A DNA stretch of 64,000 nt from Haemophilus sp. CCUG 60358 (lineage in GTDB: Bacteria > Pseudomonadota > Gammaproteobacteria > Enterobacterales > Pasteurellaceae), in NCBI RefSeq assembly GCF_001679485.1, contig NZ_LZOZ01000008.1:447-64446 (forward strand), read 5' to 3'. Shown piece by piece: positions 10,079-20,649 of the stretch. The notes beneath the pieces were generated by a model. That model did no database searches, was not told the origin of the DNA, and was given only the letters and a program-made list of their open reading frames with translations. Each line of letters begins with the position of its first letter. Within the stretch, counting starts at the first letter, position 1. Position numbers and translations under genes: made by a program.

Positions 10079-10390
10079 ATGTACGCAGTTTTCCAAAGTG
10101 GCGGTAAACAACACCGTGTGAGCGAAGGTCAAGTAGTTCGTTTAGAAAAACTTGAACTTGCAACTGGCTCAACAGTTGAGTTCGACTCAGTGTTGATGGT
10201 CGTTAATGGTGAAGATATTAAAATTGGTGCACCAGTAGTAGCTGGCGCGAAAGTAGTGGCTGAAGTTGTGGCACAAGGTCGTGGCGATAAAGTTAAAATC
10301 GTTAAGTTCCGTCGTCGTAAACACAGCCGTAAACAACAAGGTCATCGTCAGTGGTTCACAGAAGTGAAAATCACTGGGATTCAAGCATAA
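10079..10390 (+). CDS. rplU: Ribosomal protein bL21
   Basis: 103 residues from the ATG at 10079 ([18 protein letters not shown]). An upstream in-frame ATG at 10025 would add 18 non-conserved residues. The C-terminal basic part ([20 protein letters not shown]) is the classic bL21 RNA-binding end. It is followed 20 bp later by rpmA. Confidence 0.97.
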   Translation: MYAVFQSGGKQHRVSEGQVVRLEKLELATGSTVEFDSVLMVVNGEDIKIGAPVVAGAKVVAEVVAQGRGDKVKIVKFRRRKHSRKQQGHRQWFTEVKITGIQA

Positions 10391-10410
10391 TTTCAGAGGA
10401 GATCAAGTAG

Positions 10411-10668
10411 ATGGCAACTAAAAAAGCTGGTGGTTCAACTCGTAACGGTCGTGATTCTGAAGCTAAACGCCTTGGTGTTAAACGTTTCGGTGGCGAATCT
10501 GTGTTAGCAGGTAGCATCATTGTACGTCAACGTGGTACTAAATTCCACGCAGGTAACAACGTAGGTATGGGCCGTGACCACACCTTATTTGCTACCGCAG
10601 ACGGTAAAGTAAAATTTGAAGTGAAAGGCGAGAAAAGCCGTAAATACGTAAGTATTGTAACTGAATAA
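10411..10668 (+). CDS. rpmA: Ribosomal protein bL27
   Basis: 85 residues starting [20 protein letters not shown], the gamma-proteobacterial N-terminus that reaches the peptidyl-transferase centre. An AGAGGAGA box lies just upstream. It is the second gene of the rplU-rpmA operon and ends before a strong terminator. Confidence 0.97.
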
Positions 10669-10688
10669 TTTTACATCTGATTTGATAA

Positions 10689-10716
10689 ACGCCCCGCATT
10701 ATCTGTGGGGCGTTTT
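10689..10716 (+). terminator. Terminator of rplU-rpmA
   Basis: The GC-rich hairpin AACGCCCCGCA / TGTGGGGCGTT is followed by TTTCTTTG. It is placed 20 bases after the rpmA stop, a standard intrinsic terminator. Confidence 0.88.
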
Positions 10717-10854
10717 CTTTGTTTTCTTACCTATGATTTACAATCATTAATCAAATCTGTTATCTTGGCACTGTCATTCATTCTCTTTAATATTTCTTAG
10801 AATGAAATTTACCTGAATTCCTAACTGTGCTTTAGCCAAATAAAGGAAGACATC

Positions 10855-11772
10855 ATGAAACAACAACCTCTTTTAGGATTTCTATTTGCTTTAATTACAG
10901 CGATGGCATGGGGATCTTTACCTATTGCGTTAAAACAGGTTTTATCCGTGATGACGCCACAAACGATCGTGTGGTATCGCTTTATTGTGGCATTTCTAGC
11001 GCTCTTTATTTTGCTTGCCTATAAGAAAAAATTGCCACAATTTTTGAAAGGTGGTCGATTCATTTGGCTTGTGCTCATTGGTGTTGCAGGATTATCGGGT
11101 AATTTCTTTTTATTTAATAGCTCACTTAACTTTATCGATCCTCCTTCAGCTCAAATTTTTATTCATTTTTCCTCTTTTGGCATGTTGATTTGCGGTATTT
11201 TTGTCTTTAAAGAAAAGCTTGGATTACATCAAAAGATTGGTTTAGGTCTGTTATTGGCTGGGTTAGTGCTTTTCTTCAATGATAAATTTGAGGTGTTTAA
11301 AGGAGAGAGTGGTTATTTAACGGGCGTCTTGCTAAGCCTAACAGCTTCATTAGTTTGGGTTACTTATGGAATGGCACAGAAATTAATGCTTCGTCGTTTT
11401 AGTTCACAACAAATTTTATTAATGATGTATTTCGGTTGTCTGTTAGTATTTACGCCTGTTGCTGAATTTTCCCTAGTGAGAGAGCTCAGTCCGTTAGCAT
11501 TTGGTTGTTTGGCTTATTGTTGCTTAAATACCTTATTTGGTTATGGCGCTTATGCTGAAGCCCTTAATCGTTGGGAAGTTTCTAAAGTAAGCGTTGTGAT
11601 TACCTTAGTACCACTATTTACAATTTTCTTTGCTCATCTTGCGCATTATGCGAGCCCTGATAATTTTGCCGCGCCAGAATTAAATATGATTAGCTATATC
11701 GGAGCGTTTGTTGTAGTATGCGGAGCAATTTTGTCAGCAATCGGACATAAGTTATTACCGCAATCAAAGTAA
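10855..11772 (+). CDS. EamA-family (DMT superfamily) transporter
   Basis: 305 residues with about ten hydrophobic helices in two EamA halves: FALITAMAWGSLPIALKQVL at the start and LTASLVWVTYGMAQKLML in the middle. Members export or import small metabolites, and the substrate is not evident. The 186-bp gap upstream holds the rpmA terminator. obgE follows 27 bp downstream, after an uptake signal (AAAGTGCGGT, 11771-11780). Confidence 0.85.
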   Translation: MKQQPLLGFLFALITAMAWGSLPIALKQVLSVMTPQTIVWYRFIVAFLALFILLAYKKKLPQFLKGGRFIWLVLIGVAGLSGNFFLFNSSLNFIDPPSAQIFIHFSSFGMLICGIFVFKEKLGLHQKIGLGLLLAGLVLFFNDKFEVFKGESGYLTGVLLSLTASLVWVTYGMAQKLMLRRFSSQQILLMMYFGCLLVFTPVAEFSLVRELSPLAFGCLAYCCLNTLFGYGAYAEALNRWEVSKVSVVITLVPLFTIFFAHLAHYASPDNFAAPELNMISYIGAFVVVCGAILSAIGHKLLPQSK

Positions 11773-12972
<1,200 letters not shown>

Positions 12973-12984
12973 TACCTAAATGAA

Positions 12985-13014
12985 AAAAGAGCGGAAATTT
13001 GACCGCTCTTTTTT
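12985..13014. terminator. Bidirectional terminator after obgE
   Basis: AAAAAGAGCGG and CCGCTCTTTTT enclose a 7-base loop between the convergent genes obgE and rpmJ2. Confidence 0.85.
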
Positions 13015-13022
13015 TATTGGGG

Positions 13023-13160
13023 TTAACCTTTCTTTTTCCCACCTTGACGCGCTTTAAAGCGAGGGTTGGTTTTCGAAATGACATAGACGACACCGTGGCG
13101 ACGAACAATTTTGCAGCCAGGACGGTTTTTTGCGCTTTTGAGTGAAGATAATACTTTCAT
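13023..13160 (-). CDS. rpmJ: Alternative ribosomal protein bL36 (type 2, zinc-free)
   Basis: 45 residues, translated by eye: it begins [20 protein letters not shown] and ends GGKKKG. It has one cysteine and lacks the four-ligand Zn site of the main bL36, which marks it as the C-minus paralogue (YkgO type). It starts 9 bp after rpmE2 stops, so the two form the usual ykgM-ykgO-like pair that replaces zinc-binding L31 and L36 when zinc is scarce. Confidence 0.92.
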   Translation of the reverse strand: MKVLSSLKSAKNRPGCKIVRRHGVVYVISKTNPRFKARQGGKKKG

Positions 13161-13169
13161 TGAACATTC

Positions 13170-13436
13170 CTATTTTGATTTAAATGCGCCAAATTTACCG
13201 TAGCGGTTTGCAAATTCACTTGCACGACCTTCATTACCAATTTGACGAGTTTTACCGGTATAAAATGGGTGAGAAGCTGATGAGGTATCGCACATAAATA
13301 CAGGGTATTCATTACCATCTTCCCATTTCATGGTGTTGTTGGTTTTAGCACAAGAACGAATGAGAAAGCCTTGTTTCGCGTTGGAATCGTAAAATAAAAC
13401 GGTACGATAATTTTCAGGGTGAATGCCTTTTTTCAT
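13170..13436 (-). CDS. rpmE2: Ribosomal protein bL31 type B (zinc-free paralogue)
   Basis: 88 residues ([20 protein letters not shown]). The CxxC zinc motif of type A L31 is absent, with only isolated cysteines (RSCAKT and FMCDTS). GCTCC on the plus strand gives a GGAGC ribosome site upstream. It is co-transcribed with the alternative bL36 gene. Known homologues are repressed by a metal regulator. A Fur/Zur-like palindrome lies 50 bp upstream (13486-13500). Confidence 0.94.
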   Translation of the reverse strand: MKKGIHPENYRTVLFYDSNAKQGFLIRSCAKTNNTMKWEDGNEYPVFMCDTSSASHPFYTGKTRQIGNEGRASEFANRYGKFGAFKSK

Positions 13437-13485
13437 TAGAGCTCCTTATATAACGAAAAGAATTGGGCGAAGATACTAACTCAAA

Positions 13486-13500
13486 AGAGAATGATTATCA
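13486..13500 (-). promoter_or_regulatory. Fur/Zur-like operator upstream of rpmE2-rpmJ2
   Basis: AGAGAATGATTATCA matches the 7-1-7 Fur box (TGATAAT-N-ATTATCA) at 12 of 14 positions. It lies 50 bases upstream of the rpmE2 start. Zinc repression by Zur is known for such gene pairs, and Fur and Zur boxes look alike, so either regulator could bind. Confidence 0.5.
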
Positions 13501-13550
13501 ATATAGTTTTATTCATAGTCATGAGAATTTTTTTCATATTGAGAAAAAGA

Positions 13551-13578
13551 AAAATGCCTTTCGGTTGAAAGGCATTTT
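13551..13578 (-). terminator. Terminator of smpB
   Basis: AAAATGCCTTTC / GAAAGGCATTTT forms a 12-bp stem with a four-base loop, just past the smpB stop. T-rich sequence follows on the minus strand. Confidence 0.8.
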
Positions 13579-13596
13579 GTCAGTTTGGAGGGAGAG

Positions 13597-14079
13597 TTAT
13601 CCACGATGTGCGTTTTTCATAATACGCTCTTTCGCCACTTTCCATTCACGCTCTTTAATATCATCACGTTTATCATGTTGTTTTTTACCTTTCGCAAGAC
13701 CGATTTTGATCTTTGCCCAAGCACCTTTCCAATAAAGAGAAAGGGCAACAATGGTAAAACCATCACGGCTTGATTTACCGAAAAGATTATCCAGTTCACG
13801 TTTATTCAATAAAAGCTTACGCGTACGCGTCGGATCGCAAACCACGTGGGTAGAAGCCAAGCTTAATGGTTGAATGGTTGCACCAAATAAATAGGCTTCC
13901 CCGTTTTTAAAAATGATATAGCTGTCGCTGATATTGGCTTTACCTGCGCGCATTGATTTTACTTCCCAACCTTGTAATTCAAGGCCGGCTTCAATTTCAT
14001 CTTCAATAAAATATTCGTGTCGAGCTCGTTTATTTAACGCAATGGTGTTGGAGCCGACTTTGACTTTTTTCTTGGTCAT
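13597..14079 (-). CDS. smpB: SsrA-binding protein SmpB
   Basis: 160 residues. Conserved blocks [36 protein letters not shown] and the lysine-rich tail are those of SmpB. SmpB carries tmRNA to stalled ribosomes for trans-translation. The tmRNA gene itself is not in this stretch. The gene stands alone between arcA and the rpmE2 pair. Confidence 0.96.
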   Translation of the reverse strand: MTKKKVKVGSNTIALNKRARHEYFIEDEIEAGLELQGWEVKSMRAGKANISDSYIIFKNGEAYLFGATIQPLSLASTHVVCDPTRTRKLLLNKRELDNLFGKSSRDGFTIVALSLYWKGAWAKIKIGLAKGKKQHDKRDDIKEREWKVAKERIMKNAHRG

Positions 14080-14149
14080 TGTTATCCGTTGTTTATTAAT
14101 CGTAAATTGGCGTTGATTTTACCGAATCTCGCCGTGGATAGCAAAAAAC

Positions 14150-14175
14150 AAAAGGCTGATTTGACTCAGCCTTTT
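14150..14175 (-). terminator. Terminator of arcA
   Basis: AAAAGGCTGA / TCAGCCTTTT with a 6-base loop, followed by T-rich sequence on the minus strand, 17 bases past the arcA stop. Confidence 0.82.
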
Positions 14176-14191
14176 ATTACTTAATGATCAA

Positions 14192-14905
14192 TTATTCTTC
14201 TAACTCACCACAGAAACGATAGCCTTCTCCATGTACGGTAGCAATGATTTCTGGGGTATTAGGATGATCTTCAAAATGTTTTCGAATACGACGAATTGTT
14301 ACATCCACAGTACGATCTTGTGGTTTTAATTCACGTCCTGTCATTTTTAGCAATAATTCTTCACGAGTTTGCAATTTGCCAGGGTTTTCGCAGAAGTGCA
14401 ACATGGCACGGAATTCACTACGAGGCAGTTTAAATTCAACGCCTTCAGGTGTGATTAAATTGTGGCTATTTAAATCCAGTGTCCACCCATTAAAACGATA
14501 GTTCTCACGTTGTAAATGGGTTTCTTTGCCATTTAGTGTCATGGTGCGATGCAATAAATTTCGTGCACGAATGGTGAGTTCTCTTGGGTTAAATGGTTTA
14601 GTGAGATAATCATCTGCCCCAATTTCCAAGCCTAAAATTTTATCGACCTCGTTATCTCGTCCCGTGAGGAAGATTAATGGAATTGCAGCTTTCTCACGTA
14701 ACTCACGCCCTAGTAATAAACCATTTTTACCAGGTAAGTTGATATCTAATACGATGAGATTGACCGTTTCTGAGTTTAACTGACGATACATTTCCGCACC
14801 ATCTTGTGCTTGTAATACCTCATAGCCCTCAGCTTCAAAAATTCCTCTTAACGTATTACGGGTTACCGCTTCATCTTCCACGATGAGAATTTTCGGGGTA
14901 GCCAT
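14192..14905 (-). CDS. arcA: Two-component response regulator ArcA
   Basis: 237 residues. The receiver domain has phosphorylation site Asp54 in [10 protein letters not shown] plus Asp11, and Lys in [11 protein letters not shown]. The OmpR-type winged helix ([32 protein letters not shown]) ends the protein. ArcA turns respiratory genes down under low oxygen with the sensor ArcB, which is not in the window. It is divergent from dsbD, sharing a 176-bp control region. Confidence 0.96.
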   Translation of the reverse strand: MATPKILIVEDEAVTRNTLRGIFEAEGYEVLQAQDGAEMYRQLNSETVNLIVLDINLPGKNGLLLGRELREKAAIPLIFLTGRDNEVDKILGLEIGADDYLTKPFNPRELTIRARNLLHRTMTLNGKETHLQRENYRFNGWTLDLNSHNLITPEGVEFKLPRSEFRAMLHFCENPGKLQTREELLLKMTGRELKPQDRTVDVTIRRIRKHFEDHPNTPEIIATVHGEGYRFCGELEE

Positions 14906-15004
14906 TCATTGCTCCTTGTTATATTTTGTTATGAGCGTATTCTATAGTTGTAACATTGCTGTAACAACAGAAAAGTGCAGTCATTGTTTAAATTACATTT
15001 AATT

Positions 15005-15022
15005 TTATGATCTAAGTCATAA
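15005..15022. promoter_or_regulatory. CRP/FNR-like palindrome in the arcA-dsbD gap
   Basis: TTATGA-TCTAAG-TCATAA is a perfect 6-6-6 inverted repeat. It resembles a CRP site (TGTGA-N6-TCACA) with one change per half, and less well an FNR site. An extended -10 (TGCTAGAAT, -10 hexamer at 15049-15054) for dsbD follows, putting the site about 47 bases upstream of the likely start of transcription. Which regulator binds is not decided by sequence. Confidence 0.5.
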
Positions 15023-15081
15023 ATTATTAACATTCCGCTTATCTATGCTAGAATTTTAGCAGGAACAATAGTTGGAACTTT

Positions 15082-16851
15082 ATGATGAAGCGAATTCTTC
15101 TTTTTTTATTTTTTATTTTTACCGCACTTTCCACTCAAGCCGGTCTTTTTGATAAGAAACCGGCTTTCTTACCTGTGGATGAAGCTTTTCAATTTTCAGC
15201 TGCGAAAAGCGAGAATCAAGAAAATGTGATCGTTAATTGGTCGATTGCAGAAGGGTATTATCTCTATCAAGAGAAAATTTCCGTGAAGCTCAATCAAGAA
15301 GAAAATGCATCATTTGATGTAGCTACATTTTCTATTTCACCCGAAGATTATAACGATCCTTATTTCGGCTTGATGAAGATTTTCAAAAAGCCCGTGAAAG
15401 CTATTTTTAAAGCGAGTCAGCCGCCATTAAAAGCAGAAGATGTGGTTGAAATTGCTTACCAAGGTTGTACTGAGGGCTTTTGTTATCCGCCTGAAGTGAA
15501 AGAAATTAAAGTGGCAGATTTGCCTATTGCACAGGTAGCTAATACTGAAAAAACATCGGAAAACTCGACCGCACTTTCAGTGCAACCTAAAGCAGAACAA
15601 GACCGTTTAGCGGAAAGTTTATTTAACAGCAAATATGCTGTATTTGGTTTTTTCTTGTTAGGATTAGGTTTGGCCTTTACCCCTTGTGTGTTGCCAATGC
15701 TACCACTGCTTTCAGCGATAGTGATTGGCCAAAATCAGCGTCCTAATATGTGGCGCGCTTTTGCATTAAGCTTTGTGTATGTGCAGGGGATGGCGCTGAC
15801 TTATACCTTGCTAGGCTTGGTTGTCGCCGCAATTGGTTTACCGTTCCAAGTGGCTTTACAACATCCTTATGTGATAATTGGTTTATCAATCATCTTTGTC
15901 TTGTTAGCCTTATCGATGTTCGGTGTATTTACCTTACAGCTCCCAAGCTCCTTACAAACAAAACTCTCTTTACTTAGCCAACAGCAAAAAGCCGGCGCTT
16001 TGGGTGGCGTGTTCTTAATGGGCATGATTGCAGGACTTGTGGCTTCACCTTGCACATCAGCACCGCTTTCTGGCGCCTTGCTTTATGTGGCGCAGAGTGG
16101 TGATTTATTTACTGGTGCGATCACGCTTTATTTGCTCGCGTTGGGCATGGGCGTACCACTGATTTTAATCACTTTATTTGGGAATAAAATCCTGCCTAAA
16201 TCAGGCATGTGGATGGAAACCGTTAAAAAGCTTTTTGGCTTTGTGATGCTTGCATTACCGGTATTCTTAATTTCTCGTATTTTGCCAGATGAATGGACAC
16301 CAAGATTATGGGCGATGCTCGGTACCGCATTTTTCATTTGGTTTGCTTTCCAAATGCCAAAAAATGGTACAGGTTGGGTATTCCGAATTCTCTTTTTAGT
16401 GGCGGCAATGATTAGTGTTAAACCACTTCAAACTTGGGTTTGGGGCGAAACCTCAACACCAAGTGCGGTCGAAAATAAAGTGGTTTCCCATGTTGAATTT
16501 AAGAAAGTGAAAAGCGAAGCTGAATTGCAACAAGCACTTGCTGAAAATAACAAATCACTTGTGATGCTCGATCTTTATGCGGATTGGTGTGTCGCTTGTA
16601 AAGAGTTTGAAAAAGAAACATTTAGTGATCCAAGTGTACAAAAAGCCTTTGGTGACATGCTGCTTCTTCAAGTCGATATGACAAAAAACTCCGAAGAAAA
16701 CCGAGCTTTAATGACAAAATATAAAGTGTTAGGTTTACCGACAATTTTATTCTTTAACCAAGATGGAGAAGAAATTGAAGGCAGTCGTGTTAATGGATTT
16801 ATGCCAGCTGTTGAATTTTTACAATGGATTGAGAAAATCAGCAAAGCGTAA
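15082..16851 (+). CDS. dsbD: Thiol:disulfide interchange protein DsbD
   Basis: 589 residues. There is a cleavable signal (KRILLFLFFIFTALSTQAG). The periplasmic alpha domain has its cysteine pair in GCTEGFCYPP. The membrane beta domain carries TPCVLPMLPLL and ASPCTSAPLSG, and the thioredoxin-like gamma domain has WCVAC. All three redox pairs are intact. DsbD moves electrons from cytoplasmic thioredoxin to periplasmic DsbC, DsbE and similar proteins. The start could be the first or second ATG (15082 or 15085). An uptake signal encodes part of the signal peptide (TALS). Confidence 0.96.
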   Translation: MMKRILLFLFFIFTALSTQAGLFDKKPAFLPVDEAFQFSAAKSENQENVIVNWSIAEGYYLYQEKISVKLNQEENASFDVATFSISPEDYNDPYFGLMKIFKKPVKAIFKASQPPLKAEDVVEIAYQGCTEGFCYPPEVKEIKVADLPIAQVANTEKTSENSTALSVQPKAEQDRLAESLFNSKYAVFGFFLLGLGLAFTPCVLPMLPLLSAIVIGQNQRPNMWRAFALSFVYVQGMALTYTLLGLVVAAIGLPFQVALQHPYVIIGLSIIFVLLALSMFGVFTLQLPSSLQTKLSLLSQQQKAGALGGVFLMGMIAGLVASPCTSAPLSGALLYVAQSGDLFTGAITLYLLALGMGVPLILITLFGNKILPKSGMWMETVKKLFGFVMLALPVFLISRILPDEWTPRLWAMLGTAFFIWFAFQMPKNGTGWVFRILFLVAAMISVKPLQTWVWGETSTPSAVENKVVSHVEFKKVKSEAELQQALAENNKSLVMLDLYADWCVACKEFEKETFSDPSVQKAFGDMLLLQVDMTKNSEENRALMTKYKVLGLPTILFFNQDGEEIEGSRVNGFMPAVEFLQWIEKISKA

Positions 16852-16968
16852 GATTATTTCCTAATAGTAAAAAGTCATTTTCGATTTGAGGTATTGTTTA
16901 GCTTTAAGTTAATCATTAATATACGCCCCGTTCTCAAATCACTTTTTATTTTTTATTAGGAAAACTTT

Positions 16969-17366
16969 ATGAAAAACTTAGAAAAATACTCTCCGTATGT
17001 TTTAGCTTTATTACGTATCATCGCTGCGTATATGTTTATCTTACACGGTACAGCGAAATTCTGGGAATTCCCAATTTCAATGACGAGCGGTAACGGTGCA
17101 GTGGGCGATCCAATGATGATCGTCGGTGGAGTAATCGAGATTGTCGGTTCAATCCTATTAATTTTAGGCTTATTTGTTCGCCCTGCGGCATTTATCCTTT
17201 CGGGTCAAATGGCTTATGCATATTTCTTTATGCTGTAGCAGGTAAAGGGAATTTATTCTTCCCAATCGCGAACGGTGGTGAACTTGCTTTACTTTACTCT
17301 CTCGTATTCTTCTATTTTGTGTTTGCCGGTGCCGGTGCATTTTCTTTAGATAACCGCAAACGTTAA
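16969..17366 (+). pseudogene. DoxX-family membrane protein, frameshifted
   Basis: The first 89 residues (LRIIAAYMFILHGTAKFWEF, GGVIEIVGSILLILGLFVRP) are open to a stop at 17236-17238. The rest of the family sequence (AGKGNLFFPIANGGELALLY, FFYFVFAGAGAFSLDNRKR) continues in another frame to a TAA at 17364-17366. The break reads TTTATGCTGTAGCAGG. Restoring one ATGC unit gives FMHAVAGKGN, so a 4-base loss from an ATGCATGC repeat explains it. DoxX proteins are four-helix inner-membrane proteins tied to redox stress. It could also be a sequencing error or a switchable site. Confidence 0.8.
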
Positions 17367-17390
17367 TCACATTATTCACACTGTTAGGTT

Positions 17391-17407
17391 GCCCGCATTT
17401 TGCGGGC
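17391..17407 (+). terminator. Terminator after the DoxX gene
   Basis: GCCCGCA / TGCGGGC with a 3-base loop, followed by TTTTTTGTTTTTT. Confidence 0.85.
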
Positions 17408-17483
17408 TTTTTTGTTTTTTAAACCTCCTAAATAAGCAGCCGAACGTTGAAGTGCGCTTACTAGGAAAATTTTTTCTACATAA

Positions 17484-17505
17484 ACGCAAACGTTTGCGTT
17501 ATAAT
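17484..17505 (+). promoter_or_regulatory. PurR operator and promoter of purH
   Basis: ACGCAAACGTTTGCGT (17484-17499) is an ideal PurR box, a perfect 16-bp palindrome. It directly abuts a consensus TATAAT (17500-17505). PurR with hypoxanthine or guanine would block RNA polymerase here. The start codon is 42 bases downstream of the -10. Confidence 0.88.
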
Positions 17506-17547
17506 TCCCCGCGCTTATTTTTAACCATTTAATTAAAGGAAAATGTA

Positions 17548-19146
17548 ATGACAGATCGTCCAATTCGTCAGGCTTTACTGAGTGTTTCTGATAAAACCGG
17601 TATCGTAGAATTTGCTCAAGGCTTAGTACAGCGTGGTGTAAAACTACTTTCCACAGGCGGTACTGCAAAATTGTTGGAGCAACATGGTTTGCCGGTGACT
17701 GAAGTGTCTGATTATACGGGATTCCCTGAAATGATGGACGGTCGAGTGAAAACCTTACATCCAAAAGTACATGGTGGGATTCTTGGTCGTCGTGGTACAG
17801 ATGATGCCATCATGCAGCAACATGGCATTGAAGGCATTGATATGGTCGTCGTGAATTTATATCCGTTTGCAGCCACCGTGGCTAAACCAGATTGCACCTT
17901 GGCTGATGCGGTAGAAAATATCGATATCGGTGGACCAACCATGGTGCGTTCTGCCGCGAAAAACCATAAAGATGTGGCGATTGTGGTAAATAATGGTGAT
18001 TTCAATGCAATTCTTGCAGAGATGGATAAACATCAGAACAGCCTAACGCTTGAAACTCGTTTTGACCTTGCGATTAAAGCATTTGAACATACTGCTCAAT
18101 ATGACTCCATGATTGCCAACTACTTTGGACAAATGGTGAAACCATATCATGTGGCAGAGGAAGAAGATGCCAATGCGAAGTGCGGTCAATTCCCACGGAC
18201 TTTAAACCTTAACTTCGTGCGTAAACAAACCATGCGTTACGGCGAAAATGCCCATCAAAATGCTGCCTTCTATGTTGATTTGAATGTGAAAGAAGCGAGT
18301 GTGGCTACGGCTAATCAACTCCAAGGTAAAGCTTTGTCTTACAATAATATTGCAGACACCGATGCGGCACTTGAATGCGTGAAAGAATTTGATGAGCCAG
18401 CTTGTGTGATCGTTAAACATGCCAATCCATGCGGTGTGGCTTTAGGTAAAGATATTTTAGACGCCTATAATCGCGCTTACCAAACCGATCCAACTTCTGC
18501 ATTTGGCGGCATTATTGCTTTCAACCGTGAATTAGACGAAAAAACGGCGAATGAAATTGTAGAGCGTCAATTCGTTGAAGTGATTATTGCGCCGAAAGTT
18601 TCTGCTGAAGCACAAGAAGTCGTGAAACGTAAGAAAAATGTTCGTTTGCTTGAATGTGGTGAATGGACCTCTCGTTCTGAACGTTTGGATTTCAAACGTG
18701 TAAACGGCGGTTTATTAGTACAAGATGCGGATTTAGGCATGGTTGGTGTGGATGATTTAAAAGTGGTGAGTAAACGTCAACCAACTGAACAAGAATTAAA
18801 AGACTTATTATTCTGCTGGAAAGTGGCGAAATTCGTGAAATCCAATGCCATTGTTTACGCCAAAGATAACCAAACCATCGGCATTGGTGCTGGCCAAATG
18901 AGCCGTGTGTATTCGGCCAAAATTGCAGGTATCAAAGCACAGGATGAAGGCTTAACCGTGGCTGGTTGTGTGATGGCATCTGATGCTTTCTTCCCATTCC
19001 GTGACGGCATTGATGCTGCGGCGAAAGTAGGGATTCAATGTGTGATCCATCCAGGTGGCTCAATGCGCGATCAAGAAGTCATCGATGCAGCAGATGAACA
19101 TAATATGGTGATGGTATTAACTGGAATGCGTCATTTTAGACATTAA
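17548..19146 (+). CDS. purH: Bifunctional AICAR formyltransferase / IMP cyclohydrolase
   Basis: 532 residues, the same length as in H. influenzae. The N-terminal cyclohydrolase domain (about 1-200, [26 protein letters not shown]) is followed by the formyltransferase domain with the catalytic KHANPCG motif and DPTSAFGGI. It catalyses the last two steps of IMP synthesis. A PurR box overlaps its promoter. purD follows after a repeat-filled gap. Confidence 0.97.
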   Translation: MTDRPIRQALLSVSDKTGIVEFAQGLVQRGVKLLSTGGTAKLLEQHGLPVTEVSDYTGFPEMMDGRVKTLHPKVHGGILGRRGTDDAIMQQHGIEGIDMVVVNLYPFAATVAKPDCTLADAVENIDIGGPTMVRSAAKNHKDVAIVVNNGDFNAILAEMDKHQNSLTLETRFDLAIKAFEHTAQYDSMIANYFGQMVKPYHVAEEEDANAKCGQFPRTLNLNFVRKQTMRYGENAHQNAAFYVDLNVKEASVATANQLQGKALSYNNIADTDAALECVKEFDEPACVIVKHANPCGVALGKDILDAYNRAYQTDPTSAFGGIIAFNRELDEKTANEIVERQFVEVIIAPKVSAEAQEVVKRKKNVRLLECGEWTSRSERLDFKRVNGGLLVQDADLGMVGVDDLKVVSKRQPTEQELKDLLFCWKVAKFVKSNAIVYAKDNQTIGIGAGQMSRVYSAKIAGIKAQDEGLTVAGCVMASDAFFPFRDGIDAAAKVGIQCVIHPGGSMRDQEVIDAADEHNMVMVLTGMRHFRH

Positions 19147-19189
19147 TTTATATCGTAACTTCGCTCAATGAGCGAATTACTTTTTTACT

Positions 19190-19312
19190 TATTCCTCCCC
19201 CCCCTCTTTCGTAAAGAGGGGGCTGGGGGAGATTTAAACGATGCTAAATATACTATGAGGTTGAAATAACTTCTGCCAAATCTCCCCTTCCCCTCTTTGC
19301 TAAAGAGGGGGT
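19190..19312. repeat. Intergenic palindromic repeat element between purH and purD
   Basis: Two hairpins of similar sequence, CCCCCTCTTT / AAAGAGGGGG (about 19199-19222) and CCCCTCTTT / AAAGAGGGG (about 19290-19311), stand 70 bases apart. The outer and inner flanks GGGGGAGATTT and AAATCTCCCC are inverted copies. This looks like a small non-coding mobile or multicopy repeat of the kind scattered between Haemophilus genes. A run of nine or ten C precedes the first arm. Confidence 0.7.
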
Positions 19313-19339
19313 TAAATTCAAAAAGATACAAGGAGCATT

Positions 19340-20635
19340 ATGAACATCCTCATCATCGGAAATGGCGGTCGTGAACACGCCTTGGCTTGGAAAGCTGCAC
19401 AATCTCCATTAGCGGACAAAGTTTTCGTTGCACCGGGCAATGCGGGTACAGCATTAGAGCAAAAAGTAGAAAACGTGAATATTTCTGCAACAGATATCCC
19501 CGCATTAGTGAAATTTGCTCAAGATAAGCAAATTGGATTAACCATTGTTGGCCCTGAAGCTCCGCTAGTGATTGGGGTAGTTGATGCATTTCGTGAAGCT
19601 GGATTGAAAATTTTTGGTCCAACTAAAGCGGCTGCGCAATTGGAAGGTTCAAAAGCATTCACCAAAGACTTCCTCGCTCGTCACAAAATTCCAACGGCAG
19701 AATATCAAAACTTCACCGAAGTAGAACCTGCATTGGCGTACTTGCGTGAAAAAGGTGCGCCAATTGTCGTCAAAGCAGATGGTTTGGCGGCGGGCAAAGG
19801 CGTAATCGTTGCAATGACATTGCAAGAAGCGGAAGAAGCTGTGCGTGATATGCTTTCTGGCAATGCTTTTGGCGAAGCGGGTAGCCGAGTGGTGATTGAA
19901 GAGTTTCTAGATGGCGAAGAAGCCAGTTTTATCGTCATGGTAGATGGTAAAAACGTCGAACCTATGGCGACTAGTCAAGATCATAAACGCGTGGGCGAAA
20001 ATGATACAGGCTTAAATACTGGCGGTATGGGCGCGTATTCGCCTGCGCCAGTGGTGACACAAGAAATTCATGAGCGCATTATGCGAGAAGTGATTTATCC
20101 AACAGTCAATGGCATGGCAGCGGAAGGCAATGTTTACACAGGTTTCCTATACGCAGGATTAATGATTATGCCGAGCGGTCAGCCAAAAGTGATTGAATTT
20201 AACTGTCGTTTTGGCGATCCAGAAACCCAGCCAATTATGTTACGCCTTGAATCAGATCTGGTAGGATTTTGTCTTAAAGCTTGCGATGGTAAATTGAACG
20301 AAGTGAAATCCCAATGGAATCCAAAATCTTCCTTAGGGATTGTTTTGGCGGCTGAAGGCTATCCAGGCGATTATCGCAAGGGCGATGAAATCACCGGTTT
20401 GCCACAAAGTGCGGTCGAAAATGAGAAAGTTTTCTTAGCGGGCGTTGCAGAACAAGAAGGCAAGTTAGTTACGAACGGTGGTCGCGTGCTTTGTGTTACC
20501 GCATTAGGCGAAAGTGTATTTGAAGCACAACAAAAAGCCTTAAAACTCGCTGAACAAATTCAATGGTCTGGACGTTTTTATCGTCGAGACATTGGTTATC
20601 GTGCTGTTCAACGTGAACAAATAGATCATATTTAA
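19340..20635 (+). CDS. purD: Phosphoribosylamine-glycine ligase
   Basis: 431 residues with an ATP-grasp fold: MNILIIGNGGREHALAWKA at the start, VKADGLAAGKGV and EFLDGEEASF in the ATP-binding part, and FNCRFGDPETQ near the metal site. It makes glycinamide ribonucleotide, the second step of purine synthesis. AAGGAG precedes the ATG at 19340. It probably shares the PurR-controlled transcript of purH unless the intervening repeat terminates it. Confidence 0.96.
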   Translation: MNILIIGNGGREHALAWKAAQSPLADKVFVAPGNAGTALEQKVENVNISATDIPALVKFAQDKQIGLTIVGPEAPLVIGVVDAFREAGLKIFGPTKAAAQLEGSKAFTKDFLARHKIPTAEYQNFTEVEPALAYLREKGAPIVVKADGLAAGKGVIVAMTLQEAEEAVRDMLSGNAFGEAGSRVVIEEFLDGEEASFIVMVDGKNVEPMATSQDHKRVGENDTGLNTGGMGAYSPAPVVTQEIHERIMREVIYPTVNGMAAEGNVYTGFLYAGLMIMPSGQPKVIEFNCRFGDPETQPIMLRLESDLVGFCLKACDGKLNEVKSQWNPKSSLGIVLAAEGYPGDYRKGDEITGLPQSAVENEKVFLAGVAEQEGKLVTNGGRVLCVTALGESVFEAQQKALKLAEQIQWSGRFYRRDIGYRAVQREQIDHI

Positions 20636-20649
20636 TATTAAGGAATCGC

